From NCBI RefSeq assembly GCF_000524195.1, contig NW_020170393.1, positions 597,282 to 661,281 of the forward strand: 64,000 nucleotides of DNA, given 5' to 3'. The notes under the pieces are model-generated. The model made no database searches. It was given only the letters and a program-made list of their open reading frames with translations, and was not told where the DNA came from. Positions within the stretch are counted from its first letter, which is position 1. Every line of letters starts with the position of its first letter. This document shows, in pieces, positions 12,159 through 26,914 of the stretch. Source of the DNA: Echinococcus granulosus (taxonomy: Eukaryota; Platyhelminthes; Cestoda; Cyclophyllidea; Taeniidae). Position numbers and translations under genes: made by a program.

Positions 12159-13016
12159 TCATTTCAATCGGTACGAAACAATCGAATCTACTTTGTGAAT
12201 TCGGGTAGAAAATGAACGCAGTTGCACATGTGTTGAGTTGGGTACAAAACAAGGACCTGTTTCGTCCCAACCTTCCGGAATCTCAGTATTTATGTCAGTA
12301 TAAACTAGTAGGTTAAATGTACCTAAGAACAAAAAAGTAAGTGGTAGGCATAGATAATGACAAAACAGCTGTCGAATGAGTAATAATAGTATGCAGCAAA
12401 GATAATTGCAAGTGCATTAGTGAAGGGAAAACAGACCACCAGACGCCAAACTTAACATTAAAAAGGACCTACATGATGAAGACAAAACGGGTAAAAATGT
12501 TGAAGACGAAACAATTTGACGGATTATTACGCTGAGTTCGTTATTCACCTGGTCCATACTTTTCGGTTCACTAACAGCAATCTAAATGAATCAAGGCTTA
12601 CACAGAAGATGATTCTTCTTCCTTCACAACGTTAAACTGCCAACGCTCCAGAACCTCCTCAGTTTTGGCAGATTTAATCACAAGAACAAGCCTTTTCAAA
12701 GAATCGCTAGACAACCATACTGAGAGTGATCAAACTGCTTAAAGCAAGGCAATACTACCTTTCATTTGCTTGACAAGACAGTTTAAAAAGTCAATCAACT
12801 CTTCATCGGTTGTCATCAGAACAGAGCGACCAAACTTCTTCACTTGTTTGAAAGAAGCTTCTGGGTAGACACCCCGAATATAAAGAATATTATTAATTGC
12901 CACATCTGAAAAGACAGCATCAATGAGCAACAGAATTTACAAAAATAATCCGCAATTACTTCAACAGACCCTTTCAGGTCAATTGCGTTTGATGTCTGCA
13001 ACTTTTGCAACGCCAT
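12159..13016 (-). CDS. MAD2L1: Spindle-assembly checkpoint protein MAD2 (HORMA domain), complete
   Basis: Five exons on the minus strand: 13016-12941, 12905-12759, 12719-12602, 12570-12473, 12322-12159 (TGA). They total 603 nt, a 200-aa protein (human MAD2 is 205 aa). It starts MALQKLQ and carries INNILYIRGVYP, LLMTTDEEL-type (VLMTTDEELIDFLN), EVLERWQFNV, VIIRQIVSSSTFLP and GWDETGP...LRSFSTRIHKV, all colinear with human MAD2. MAD2 adopts open and closed HORMA states. It binds CDC20 and MAD1 through its C-terminal safety belt and inhibits APC/C at unattached kinetochores. The safety-belt segment is present in the last exon, so the gene looks functional. Introns are 35, 39, 31 and 150 nt; the first three are exceptionally short. 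MAD2L2/REV7 is excluded because the sequence follows MAD2L1 throughout. Confidence 0.95.
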
Positions 13017-15477
13017 TCTCAGCCACAGAAAACCGATTCTCGCGCATTTTACAAACTATTGTGCTAACGCTGGTGACTAAATTGGCTAAAGGTTTATGTG
13101 CCAGACCGAAGGCCTCAAAGAAGCCAGTGTGTAGTCTTGAGTGGTTATCGTGATAATTACGAATTCATTTGCAGAAATGTTGCTTTTGTCAGATGTTATA
13201 GTAGGTGATTAAGCTAAGGGAACGGTCCCACAATTCCAAAATATAATTATGCTGTTTGGTTTTGTTAAACCAGGTTACACAAAAAAAAGCGAATACTTGA
13301 TTAAGCCTCGGGTATAGCGAATCTGACGCGGTAACACTGTGCGGTTCCATGGTTCCGCAGACGACCCCTTTCATTAAGCATGTTTACCTTTCTAACTGGT
13401 TAAGTTTTATGCCTTGCCGCCTTCTACAGAGCAGAACTTGGCATTTACCTTGAATTTTTTTTTTCGATATTTAGCTAATCTTCAAGGTGTTTAATAAAAT
13501 TCAGTAGCCATTAATCGCGTATCTAAGCGCAAAGGTTCATGGATAACGCCGTGGGCGAAATAAACCACAGAAGCGACCATGTGAGAATCCTACGGAAGGG
13601 AACGTCTTACTATAGTATGACGTCAATACGCGAACAAATCTCTCTATTATCCATCAATCGTATTTGTAACAGAATATACTCTTTAATTTAACAAATGAGC
13701 ATGCCTTTTTTTGACTATCTGAAATAAAGCCTGTGTCGGTGTTGTAAGGCCCCCTCCCTGCCACTTGTGCTCCTAGACTGCAAACTCTCATTGACGCATC
13801 ATATCATAGACACCTCCGAGTTAACTCGGATTTAACATTCGCAACAGTGCGACGAGTGTTAGCTAGTGCCCTCTGACGCATCTGTCTACGTGGATTGTCT
13901 GAATCCCTCATGAAACAATCACTATTATAATAAGGGATTTTTAAGGGCTTAGACCCGTGAAGATTACCAACAGAAGTGCCACCAAAAGCAGTACTTGTCA
14001 ATACATTGAAGGAGTCGAAGCTGTCCACACACCATTTACAATATCGTATATGGTGATACACCATTTTTTTCGATAAATGTAATACTCATTCCGTAAATAT
14101 ATGTTTTGGGGAAAACAAAATGGAAACAGTACTTAGACGCAACTGTGCAGCATTCATTCCAAGTGTATGACATCTCAGAAGCCGATAAACGTTACGATTA
14201 AGGACAGAACGCCATCCCAAACGCATAGAAGCCGGCAGCCTACCAAGAGAAATAATGTGAATACAACGCCACACTGCCGATGTGGCGGAGGCAAGCAAGT
14301 ACCGTCCATCTACGACAGCCTAACTACGTAATCTCGCCCAGCCTACCAATGATTACTTTAGGGTTCGAATTGACTCTTCTATACGTAAACACCAACCCCA
14401 CCTTCGCACAGTGATATCGCTCTCTGGGTGCTCCTATACCTGCCATACCCAACATCATAGGAACTGTCCACTTAGTTCAACGATTTTTAGCATCGACAAA
14501 AACCTTGTAGCCAGATGAAATACCCCCTCTGAAGGAGGCCGCCACGGATCACTAACGACAATGGGTCCCACGAAAGAACCATAGTCCCCACCAAACCACC
14601 ATTATATTTGAAAATGGAATGGAAACTGAAGTTACCAGTTTTGGCCTCTACAAATATTTCACTTTACCGAAGTCAATCGTGGCAGACAGGGGAAAGGCAC
14701 TCGCAAGGGACCTCCCAACGACCCAGGATAGCCTATGTCACTGGTTATTGACATCTCGGCCGTCCTAAATCGCCATTGGGCCTTCTTCGCACAAGAAGTC
14801 CACATAAATGAATTTGGGAGGGGCCACTCCTCTATCCTATGTACTCATAGTTATCAGCACGAAGACCAACCAGGAAGGAATGCATCAGCACATGAAGATC
14901 CAAAAGACGAGCAATTTACAATCTTAGGTGGAAGCATTTCGACAGGGCATAGCGCACCTGCAAAAGTGGCGACTTAGTCCGGTGAAATATACCCTATAAA
15001 CCAAGAGGAATTGCAATGTGAATAGTATTTGAACCCACACTTATGTTCTCAATTTGCAATGTGACACGAGACCAGCACACAATGTATAACTTGATGAAGG
15101 TTGAGCACCGCGTTCAATCTGATGCAACACTCTAGTTCACACTTTTCCAGGGCGCTGCTTCCTGTGGTTTTCTTGAGATCAGCAAATACAATAAAAATGA
15201 GAAACCCAAAAGAAAAAGGGCATGGAAATAAAGCATTAATATAATGTTATTGCACAGACGGTATATGTCAATAGATATTGGCGTATCCGACAGCACGAGC
15301 AAACACTTAACACGACTCCATTATTCCCGAGTAAAATAGAAAACGATACCGCAGAGGCGTCGGAATTGCAACTCACCAACTTCCAGACTCCACTTCGCAC
15401 CCCACAACAAAAGCCAGATAATCCAAGTAGCTGATTCCTGTTTAGAATGCAAGTTGTACACCCGTGCAATCATACAT
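13017..15477. other. Non-coding interval, MAD2L1 to RPS27
   Basis: No exon chain or recognisable protein similarity was found. Short minus-strand ORFs at 13804-14064 and 14086-14298 and a plus ORF at 14735-14977 show no family motif, and I treat them as chance. The interval should contain the MAD2L1 promoter on the left and the RPS27 3' UTR on the right. Confidence 0.5.
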
Positions 15478-15770
15478 TTATCGACTCTTTATGCGGAACT
15501 TGCAGCCTAAAAGCACCAAGCATAGAAAAAAACCAAAGTGCACTACCTACCGTACGTCAGCTTGGCTTTCCCACCAGTGGGTGTACAAAGGATCCTATCA
15601 CATCCTGGACATACGACAGGAGTTTGGGCATGACTGAATACAACCTGTATCTTTAAACAGTCAGCACATTTTACGTCCATGAAATAGGAGTTCGGCGATG
15701 GAACCAAACGCTTCAATTTACATTTCCTTTTCTCCTCTGCTAGTGAAGGATGGAGCAAATCACGTGCCAA
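15478..15770 (-). CDS. RPS27: 40S ribosomal protein eS27, two of the coding exons
   Basis: Exon 15770-15551 (acceptor TTTTAG, donor gtaggt) and terminal exon 15506-15478 (TAA 15478-15480) splice in phase to give LARDLLHPS...[13 protein letters not shown]. The match to eukaryotic eS27 is direct: [30 protein letters not shown] and PTGGKAKLT. The C4 zinc finger is intact: CADC, then 14 residues, then CPGC. eS27 is a small-subunit ribosomal protein. The usual first two residues (MP) before LA come from a separate upstream exon that I could not fix. One phase-compatible candidate is a tiny exon at 16027-16040 (ATG ACG AAA before gtactt). A good donor (CTTCTT|gtaagt, near 16128) may mark a 5' UTR exon. 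Confidence 0.93.
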
Positions 15771-16358
15771 CTAAAACAAGCAAAAAAACAGTAGTATAAC
15801 TATCGCACTCAAAGTAGCGCGGGCGCAACACCACCACACCCACCATTACGAACAAGCAACGAAGAAGTGCTAAAACGGACTTTTTAAAACAAACCAATTC
15901 CAATTTGTTTAAGTATTTGTGATCTTCGTTGTGACAAAATTATGAGTAGCCAAGCAAAAGCATTAGCAAAAAAATTAGCATAGCTTAGTTTAACAGGCAG
16001 CAAACATAACATATGCTTCGAAGTACTTTCGTCATAATGCCTAATTTAATATGCTATCTATCCTGGTCGTTAAAAAAATGTAGTAATTAGTCTATAATCA
16101 AAGAATGCTTAACTTCAGTCACACTTACAAGAAGACGGCACAATTAAGGACGAATGCAAATTCCGTATAGTAGACTTTGACCAAATTAAATATGGTGGGG
16201 CAGATAATGACGCATATAAGTTTCTCCTATTTTACACTGGACTACAGGGTTATCGCTCTTAAGGAAGCCTTATTTGCACTACTGGTTTTTTTGTATAGAG
16301 TAATATTGTAGCGACCCGTCGCCCTCCCCCCCCCCCCCAAGTCTAAAGAAGATGCAGT

Positions 16359-16551
16359 ACGTAACAAATTGATTGTTTACTAAGTTCTCGATTTTTATAG
16401 AGGGTCACTTAGGTACTCCATCATTGCACCTTTGTCAAATGAGCCCGCCTCCTGGCCATGTCTGTAGCCCTAATCCCTACGGTATGTCGACAACACATTC
16501 TGCCTGATTTTTTGTCTTCTTTTGTCCTTAATGAAGTGTTGGATTTCTATA
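16359..16551 (+). mobile_element. Solo LTR, TRIM-like family
   Basis: Diverged copy with the order GTAAC...TTGATTGTTTAC, TTCTCGATTTT, GGGTCACTTAGGTACTCC, CTGGCCATGTCTGTAGCCC, ATGTCGACAACACATTCTGCC, TTGTCTTC and a degraded 3' end. It is the left member of a run of five copies between RPS27 and GPI. A 13-C run lies just upstream at 16326-16338. Confidence 0.7.
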
Positions 16552-16589
16552 AGTACGTATGCAGAATGCGCTATAGCGACCTACGAAAG

Positions 16590-16700
16590 GGCTGCGGCCT
16601 ACTGTCGTGGCTTGAAAGCCAGACTTCCAGGCGAAAATTTGATGGCGTAGAGCTTAAGCGCCTCCATCACCAAAACCGGAGGTCATGCAAACATGCAACA
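16590..16700 (-). mobile_element. Fragment of TRIM-family LTR, inverted
   Basis: CTACTGTCGTGGCTTGAAAG followed by GCGCCTCCATCACCAAAACCGG parallels the reverse-oriented copy at 4100-4185 (CTACTGTCGTGGTCCAGAGG ... CGCCAAAACCGAG). Only the 5' half of the LTR is kept. It sits between two plus-oriented copies. Confidence 0.5.
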
Positions 16701-16703
16701 TGC

Positions 16704-16887
16704 TGTAATACAATGATGGTTTATCCCTCGGTATTGGTGAGGCTCCACTTTTGTACCTTGATTTAGCCTTGTTGTACCGCGCTAGGTGGGCTGGCCTTCG
16801 AGCCATCCCAATAGCTCTGTAATGAATATATATTCTGCCCGAGTATTGTGTTTTCTTTCGTCTTCATGGAAGTCTCGGTATGCTACA
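16704..16887 (+). mobile_element. Solo LTR, TRIM-like family, longer-spacer variant
   Basis: Starts TGTAATACAATGATGG and ends TCTCGGTATGCTACA, so TG...CA termini are kept. It carries GAGGCTCCACTTTTGTACCTTGATTTAG before the GGGCTGGCC block, a variant shared with the copy at 37866-38068. Internal ATATATTCTGCCCGAGTATT and CTTTCGTCTTC are well preserved. Confidence 0.8.
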
Positions 16888-17554
16888 ATATAATATACTG
16901 CAAACTTTTGTTCTCAGAAGTCTCTTTGGTAGACAAAACGTTTTTTGCGTTGAATGTGTGATAATTTTGCACTTATTCTTGGTTTCTAACATGAGTGTAG
17001 AATATCTGCTAGATAGAACATTAAAATTAACTAAGCTGTGGTCCTAATTTAAAATGTGGGATATTTGTACTCTGATTTCCATCAAAGGCCTGTTAGACTC
17101 AATTGTGCCATTGCTATGTGAGAACCTTTGAATAAAATGAGAAAATTCCAATTGTGCGCGTAAACTTGTTTGTAGGCAGTGTTTATAATAGGCATTAGAT
17201 TCCAGAGCATGTTATTATACTCTCCAGGGTTTTAAAATCTAGCGGAACACTTATAATTCCTTCATTCGCAGAAAGTTCCACTGGTGTAACGGATTGACTT
17301 TTGATGTATGGGACTTTGAGGCTACCTGTATAGTCGAAACGGTATTCCTCCAGATTGGGTTTTTAAGCAGCAGTTGAGTTACCCACACATGGGCTGTCGG
17401 GACGAACCCACCACTCAAATTATTCTCAAATCAGTAAGGGTGGCCTCCAAATTTTGACTTAGATGTTAATTTCGAATCCCGTTGATTCTGTGTTATTCAG
17501 AATTTGGTCAAAGTCAGCCAATGCACTTGTTGGGGCGGAGTTCCTAACAACTTA

Positions 17555-17750
17555 CTGCAATACGTTGGTTGTTTGGTTAACTCTCGGTTTTTGTGAAGGG
17601 TCAATTCAAGCCCTAGCCATTGTACCTTCGCTGTGTGGGCTGGCCTTTGGGCCATACCATTAGCCATTAAACCCTTCTGCACGCCGACAAAGCATTTTCT
17701 GCTATGTACTTTGTCGCCTTTCGTCCACATAAAAGTCTCTGGGGGCTACA
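17555..17750 (+). mobile_element. Solo LTR, TRIM-like family
   Basis: 196-bp copy running from TGCAATACGTTGGTTG to CTCTGGGGGCTACA, with the standard internal blocks (AACTCTCGGTTTTTGTGAAGG, GTGTGGGCTGGCC, CCATTAGCCATTAAACCCTT). No internal region or second LTR is attached on either side. Confidence 0.8.
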
Positions 17751-18244
17751 GTACTTACTAAGGCTGAGTGGTAATCCACATGGGTTACACTTTTATACTT
17801 CCTCAGCAATCTGGTCTCTATTTAGGACTGCTTAAGAGTCTTAGTAGCCCCCAATTTATGTTTAATTTGCTGGAAAGGTTGTTGCTGTTCCCAAATTTTC
17901 ACGTAAGTAGGATTAACTGCTCTACAGTGGGTTTCGGACCACTTAGAATAGGTTCACTTAATCCGCTAATAGCCATTTTAACTAACAAGTGATTGCAATA
18001 ATTTCCTTGAGGTGTACACAGCTTAGATACACTTCCTGAGGTAACTACCAACAGATTTTTACATCTTCATTGCATCCCAAGATACTTCGGCAATACATTT
18101 TAGCAATCTGCCAATAAAGGGACGGTAATTATCAAAATCGACTTATTTTGCAAAATAACGCAATATTTTGCCCCTGAGAGGGGCTTGGAAGCAACAAATA
18201 AAGCAGTATATAATCAACTTCCTGTGAATATTCTAAAGTACACC

Positions 18245-18433
18245 GGTTGGACAGTTGACGCTCAATTTTGGTAAAAAGGCCACTTAGGTACTTTAATATT
18301 ATATCTATGCTAGGTAAGTAGGTCTACGGGCTATGTCAGTAGCCCTGATTCCTATTGCACATCGAATAATATAAACTCTGCGCCAGTATTATGTCCACTT
18401 TTGTCTCCAGGATAGTCTCAGGTGATACACTAA
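18245..18433 (+). mobile_element. Solo LTR, TRIM-like family, degraded
   Basis: Contains CAATTTTGGTAAAAAGGCC, ACTTAGGTAC, ATGTCAGTAGCCCTGATTCC, CAGTATTATGTCC and a 3' end GTCTCAGGTGATACAC. It ends about 280 bp upstream of the GPI start codon, so it could contribute to the GPI promoter region. Confidence 0.65.
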
Positions 18434-18711
18434 TGTCAAGACTAAGTAACGCTTGCTGCCTTTTTCAAATTTTTGCAAAAAAACAACAACAATATTTGAA
18501 AATGAATGGGACTGTTGTGTAGACTTTTATTCAAGCAGTAGGTGCCATGAATACCAACGCAACTTTCGATTTTAAATATAAAAAATGCAGTTTTTGGTCT
18601 TGGTAACTTTTTTAAACTAAACAAATTGTTTACATCAATCAAATTAGCTACCCTCCACTTGCACCGCGATTAGATCTAGCGCAGTTGTCACGTACGCTTG
18701 TGTCCTCTAGA

Positions 18712-21697
<2,986 letters not shown>

Positions 21698-21867
21698 TAT
21701 GACTGTACGCTGCTGCGCCAATGGCGTTCCGTTTCACTACCACGTATTAGTTCTTTTGCTTGGCCTTTCTAACGTCTACCACTGTGTAGGCTGATATTCC
21801 CTTACTTCTCTTTGTTTGCCTAATTTCTGACAAATTACACGTCAGCTAATTTATTTAACATCGAGTA

Positions 21868-21873
21868 AATAAA
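21868..21873 (+). terminator. Polyadenylation signal of GPI
   Basis: AATAAA about 170 nt after the GPI stop codon, followed within 30 nt by T-rich sequence (ATTTTTTATTGTC). The position suits a short 3' UTR. Confidence 0.6.
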
Positions 21874-23009
21874 CGCAGTATTTTCTGACATTTTTTATTG
21901 TCTCCAAGATGATTGTAGAGTTGTTTATTATGCAATGAAGTGTAATTATTGTTTCTACCGTCTTAGAGCGTGACCCACAAGGTTGATGGTCCTTTCCTAT
22001 TGTTTGGGTGAGCGACCTAGAATGTCAATGAACATCATATATGTTGCAATAGAAAAGCGGTTTCGTGATCTGTGGAGGTATTAATTGAAGCTGGTAAATT
22101 TGGTGGTACTCAATCCTCAGTTATGTTCACTACTTCTCGGTTTCACAGGCAGTTCCCTTCTTCCATCTGAAATGAAACTAGGGCAAATCATGGAACTGGG
22201 GTAGATACCGAGGGTAGTCGTCATTTTCAGCGCTTCTATCAGGGCTCGTCACTGATTCTCCCATCCTCAACACATCCTTTTTCCGTCGTGTTTGTGTTCA
22301 GCGCTCAGTAGGGGAAATCAGGGCGGGCGCTTTTTAGGGTCGGCTTTGTTTTCCGCTGCCACCACTGCAGCACCCCTAGTCTTCCTTGAAGGCAGGGGAA
22401 GTCATAATGCCATGGCAGAGCTATTGTTGTCCAGGCAGAGAAAAACTTGCGGGAGAGGGGTGGGGGGTGTGGTGGACACTGGCGTGGCCTGGAGCCTAGA
22501 TCGCCCACTAAAAGTACCAAAGCGAAATCTTAAATGCCTGCAAAACCAAGTCAAGGAGTTAGTCAAACAATCGAGGTATTACAGATGCAGAATAATGGAC
22601 AAGTTAACAATAAATAAGCCTGCACTTCAGTGCATCTTGGTGCTAAAGCGGGTTTTTCCTTCTAAAATGGCATCAAATTTGATCATCAATTCTTTAACAA
22701 GATTGAAGGTGTTGTAACTTCCGTGATTTGTAGATTTCTATACCGTCCTCATCACCACATAAACAAATAACTGAGTTACCGATGCAAACAGAAGGTCGTC
22801 TCCTTAGGTTGTTCACTGCGATCTCGACAATGTAAACAGTTGCCTGATCAGTGCCTCGGACTTTTGTAAACTTAACCCTCTCACAATCGGTGTGCCCTTA
22901 AAATCCGATCCAGTCCAGTAATTTGAACATTCTCTCGTGTTTCGTGCAACTGCACAAAAATGAAAGTCTGTGTAGAAACTGGAGGATGGCAACTGAGGGA
23001 TATTAATCA
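21874..23009. other. Non-coding interval downstream of GPI
   Basis: A 141-codon plus ORF at 22292-22717 has no recognisable domain, and I do not call it. I see nothing else. Confidence 0.5.
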
Positions 23010-24052
23010 TGTTACTTTGGGTATTTGTTTAATTCCTCGGTGTGTTTTTGCAGGCTTTTGAGGCTCCACCTTTGTACCTCCACTGGAGGGCATGACCTTT
23101 TGTCATGTCAGCAGCTCTCCCAGCCCTTCAATATGTCGGTAACATATATTCTACCCGGGTACCATAACAGTTTTCGTTACTGGGAGAGTCTCATGGTGCT
23201 ACATAGCTGGTAGTGGATGGCAAACCAGGCCATAAAATAAGCTACTACTCTGTTTTCTATTTTCTAAGTGCTAAACGTTGACGTGGTGGAAGAAGGGCAT
23301 TTGTTGCGGATGGGAGGATCGTTTACGACTCCGAACGATAGTTAAAAATGATGTCAAACTTTGACAACTACCTTTCCGGCGTGGTCTGTAGGAACGCTAG
23401 TGACAACTCAGGCAGGATTAGCCGTAAACCATGCAGGGAAGTTCCTTGCGGAGCGGTCTACGGTACCTCTATGTTGATATCCATTATGTGAACTTGCGAC
23501 ACCTCTCCCACCTCTTTCTGACAGCTGGATAGAGTTCAGACAGATATGGTTGGGTAGCACTGAACTGAGACCGGTGTAGTAAGGAGGAATGGTGTCGAAA
23601 CCTTATACTACTTTAATCCACATTCCTTATTAAATGACCCCTCGATGTGTATACGTGATGGTTGGAACATTCTCCCTTCCCCCCAAATCAGTTCCTATAC
23701 TGGACGGAACTCCAGATCCGGTGGCATTGTCAAGAGAGAGATCAGCGATATTGCAGTTAGATATCTTTTCAATTTAAAGCAAATTTAAAGGCTGGCGTGG
23801 TTAATTCGTGGGTGTTTCTTGCAGCACCGACCACATTACACAATGGTGGGCGCGAAAGGTTGACCTAGGGGAGCGCAGGGAGCGATGTAATGCTTTGGTT
23901 TTTTCTAACTCTTCATTTTGGTTACGTTGCGTGGAATGGTCTTCAAGGCACGCCAGTAGCCCCACCCTCCAGCCCTTAAACAGGGCGACGATATATATTC
24001 TGCCCTAGTATTAAGTCCCCTTTGGTCTTCAGGGAGGTCTCAGGACTTTGCA
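23010..24052 (+). mobile_element. Complete TRIM-like miniature LTR retroelement
   Basis: Left LTR 23010-23203 (TGTTACTTTG...GGTGCTACA) and right LTR 23886-24052 (TGTAATGCTTTGG...GACTTTGCA) flank about 680 bp with no coding ORF. A primer-binding-like sequence (AGCTGGTAGTGGATGGC) follows the left LTR. A purine-rich tract (GGGGAGCGCAGGGAGCGA) directly precedes the right LTR. This is the organisation of a non-autonomous LTR element mobilised in trans. The two LTRs are well diverged, so it is an old copy. Confidence 0.82.
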
Positions 24053-25027
24053 CTTGAACCAGATAAAGTAACCGCACTTATAGCCATTTGTGGTACCAAA
24101 GCATTACGTACGATGAAGAATCACCGCAAATTCGGTAGCAACTCTTGTAGGACTGAGCCACTTGATGCTTCCGCTCTTCAGAACTCATGAATTACTTCTC
24201 CTATCATTGAGGTCCATTTGTACATGGAAGCTTTGGATACTGAGAGCAAGTAAAGTTATTATGCCAGGTCACATTCCTCGAAATCTCGGTAAGACCAAGA
24301 AGAAGGTTCCTCAACTTCAGTGCGTCTACCTGTAGTATACTTGTTGTTAAACAACAGTGGTAACTACCAAGTGACCAAAAAGATTCTCGAGATTTTCCGA
24401 GTAGGGGTTTGTAAGACGCAGGGGATGGTCCGCATGTATTATAAAAGTTAACTACGCATCAGTCTATCTGGACTTGGTTTAACTTTTTTTCTCTATTATG
24501 AATCGTCATTTCAACAAACGCCGGTTGGAGGATATGTCATCCAAGCTTGTCGGCTTGACGCCCTTGCCTTTGAATCGTCTCGGCAAACTCGTTTTACCGC
24601 TGATTTGATTCTGGTCATAAAATTACTCAGAAATAAGTTGCAGTTGACTACAACACGACGCTAATCAAAGTTTCAAGAAATTTCAGGCATGTTTAACTTT
24701 TATGGTGATGGTGAAATAAGTTTTTTCCATCTACGTAAGTAGAAAAGGTCGAGAGAATTAAGCAAAAGGCTGCTACCCAAATGCCTTAATTTTTATAGAC
24801 CATCAATATGTTCCCTTCATTCACCCTCTTTTGCATTGCCTGTTGAATGTCATGTGAGATGAGTAGTGGCTTTTTTGTTGCGTTGATGAGCGAACAAACG
24901 TATACCCGGCCATCTATCTTCAGCCGACCCCCTCATTACACTAACCACCCACACTTCAAGCCACGTCTTGCACAAACCTCAGAAGTTTTGCTGCTTTGTA
25001 CATGACGGAATAAAAGACGAAACTGTT
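24053..25027. other. Non-coding spacer between two miniature elements
   Basis: No coding similarity or LTR-family blocks are recognisable in this 1-kb stretch. Confidence 0.5.
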
Positions 25028-26166
25028 CAGTAAAATGTTGATTGTTTGTTTAGCTCTCCGCTTTTTGGTAAAGAGAGCACTCAGGTGCTCTGCGTGGGCT
25101 GGCCTCAAGGCTATGCCAGTGGCCACTAAGCCCTTCTCTACATCGGCAATGCCCATTCTGCCCTAATATTATACCCTCTTTTTTTCTTCAGTGAAGTCTC
25201 TGGACGCTACATTGGTGATGTGGAAAGCGAACCCAACCTTAAAGGACACAAATTCTGATTTCTATTGCTGAACGAAAAACAGCGGGACGGAAGAGGTGCG
25301 TAAGCCGTAGATGGGAGAATCTGTGACAACTCCTAACAGAAGGGTTGAGAACAGCCTCTACTTTCAGCAATTACCCCAGTCACGTGGTCTGTGGGGAAGC
25401 CATTAATAACAGAAGTGACGTCGGCCTTGAATCATCCGAAAAAGTTTTGTTACGGAGCTTTTCATGGTACCTGTATGCAGACGTCAATTAGGTGAATACA
25501 CAATGTCTCCACCACTTCTATACTGGCTGGATGGAACACAGAGATATGGCTGGACAACGCTGAAGTGCGAACAAAGTGGCAAGGAGGAATCGACGCGAAA
25601 CCCTATCTTGAAGTAACTAGGTCAAATCTCGTCCTTTGCTATTTTACCCTAATTTTAAGCCATTGTTCCTACGGCTAGCTATGGACACGATTGATGACCA
25701 GAACATTCTTTCTTCCCCAAATACAGGCTTCAAATAGGACGAAACTCTCGATCTTGTGTAACTGTCAAGGGCGATAAGCGTCGCTGGGGTCAAGTATCTC
25801 CCCAGTTGTATGGCAATTCAACGACTGGAGCGGTCGACCCGTGGGTGTATTTCTCACAGTGTCGGCTACTTTGTGTTGGCCAAAGCGGGAGAGTGACCAA
25901 GAGCAGGGCCGAGACGACGCTGAAAAGAAGAGACGGATCATGTAATACGTTAATAGTTTGGTTGCACGGGCACTATAGGGCAGGAAAGGTACTGTAATAC
26001 CTTAATTGTTTGTGCAACTCGGTATTGGTAATGGGCCACTTAGGAGCGCCGTCACTGCACCTCAGGGCCATGCCAGCAACTCCAAGCCCTAATGTATGCC
26101 TACAATACATGGTCTGCCCAAGTAGTATAGCTTCTTTTGCCTTCAGGAGAGCCTCGAGGTGCTACG
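25028..26166 (+). mobile_element. Complete TRIM-like miniature LTR retroelement with duplicated right-LTR start
   Basis: Left LTR runs from about 25028 to 25211 (...GGACGCTACA) and is followed by TTGGTGATGTGGAAAGCGAACCC, matching the family's primer-binding region. The internal part has the shared blocks (GTACCTGTATGCAGACGTCAAT; TGGATGGAACACAGAGATATGGC). A purine tract GAAAAGAAGAGACGGA precedes the right LTR at 25941. That LTR has two consecutive starts, TGTAATACGTTAATAGTTTGG at 25941 and TGTAATACCTTAATTGTTTG at 25993, and ends GGTGCTACG at 26166. Confidence 0.82.
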
Positions 26167-26914
26167 TTTTAATTGCTGAGGACCAAAAACGTATGTGACT
26201 TATGTTTTCCCATTCTATGCAATACAACACTAAGGTGTAGAATTGCACCTTTCTTTAGAAACAGTCGGGACTGGTTAACCGGGCAACAGGGAGCGCTATT
26301 CCTACGAGTCAACGCAGGACCTCAAGCTGCACACAGCTAAACCTTCTCATGAGAAGATTTGTGCTTTAGAATGGGAAGGGAGTACCGTCCCATGCCTCTC
26401 CTCATCCTTCTCATTCCTCTTCCTATGTTCCCTCCAGTTAGTGATTAGCATCCTTTTTTGTCACTTGACAATCATATAATCACATACAGAACAGACTGTT
26501 TCAGAATGAAGGCGAGAAGGAAGTGAAAGTGGCGACTTCCGGGTTTATAGCCTCCTAAGACAAAACGTTTTACAAAAGAGGAATTTGTAGCCACCTAGTA
26601 ATGGCGATTATTGTGACAGATAACGTTTGTGTTTTAGGAAGCTTCCCTACTTTTTCACACCGGACGAATTTTTTTGGCTACGGTTAAGGACGATGGTACC
26701 CAAAAAGGGGATTGGATTTTGTTTGGACATATTTACTTGAAAGTAGTAAAATTTAAACCATCTTTTCTTTTAGGATTAAGTGGAATTAGGGCGCCTTGTG
26801 TCACTAATTTATCAAAAAGTAAAAAAAAATGAGGAGAAAACTTTCCGAATCCACCTGTAAAAACCATTCATTTCGAAGGAGTCCCTCATTTTGCATCTTG
26901 TGGCGCCATGGACT
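26167..26914. other. Non-coding spacer
   Basis: AT-rich, with no exon or repeat-family block recognised. Confidence 0.45.

Noticed and set aside
14368..14384. GGGTTCGAATTGACTC, similar to a tRNA B-box
   Set aside because: No matching A-box or cloverleaf arms at the right distance.
22292..22717. 141-codon plus-strand ORF downstream of GPI
   Set aside because: No domain, no splice context, composition like flanking non-coding DNA; length is possible by chance in a 64-kb window.
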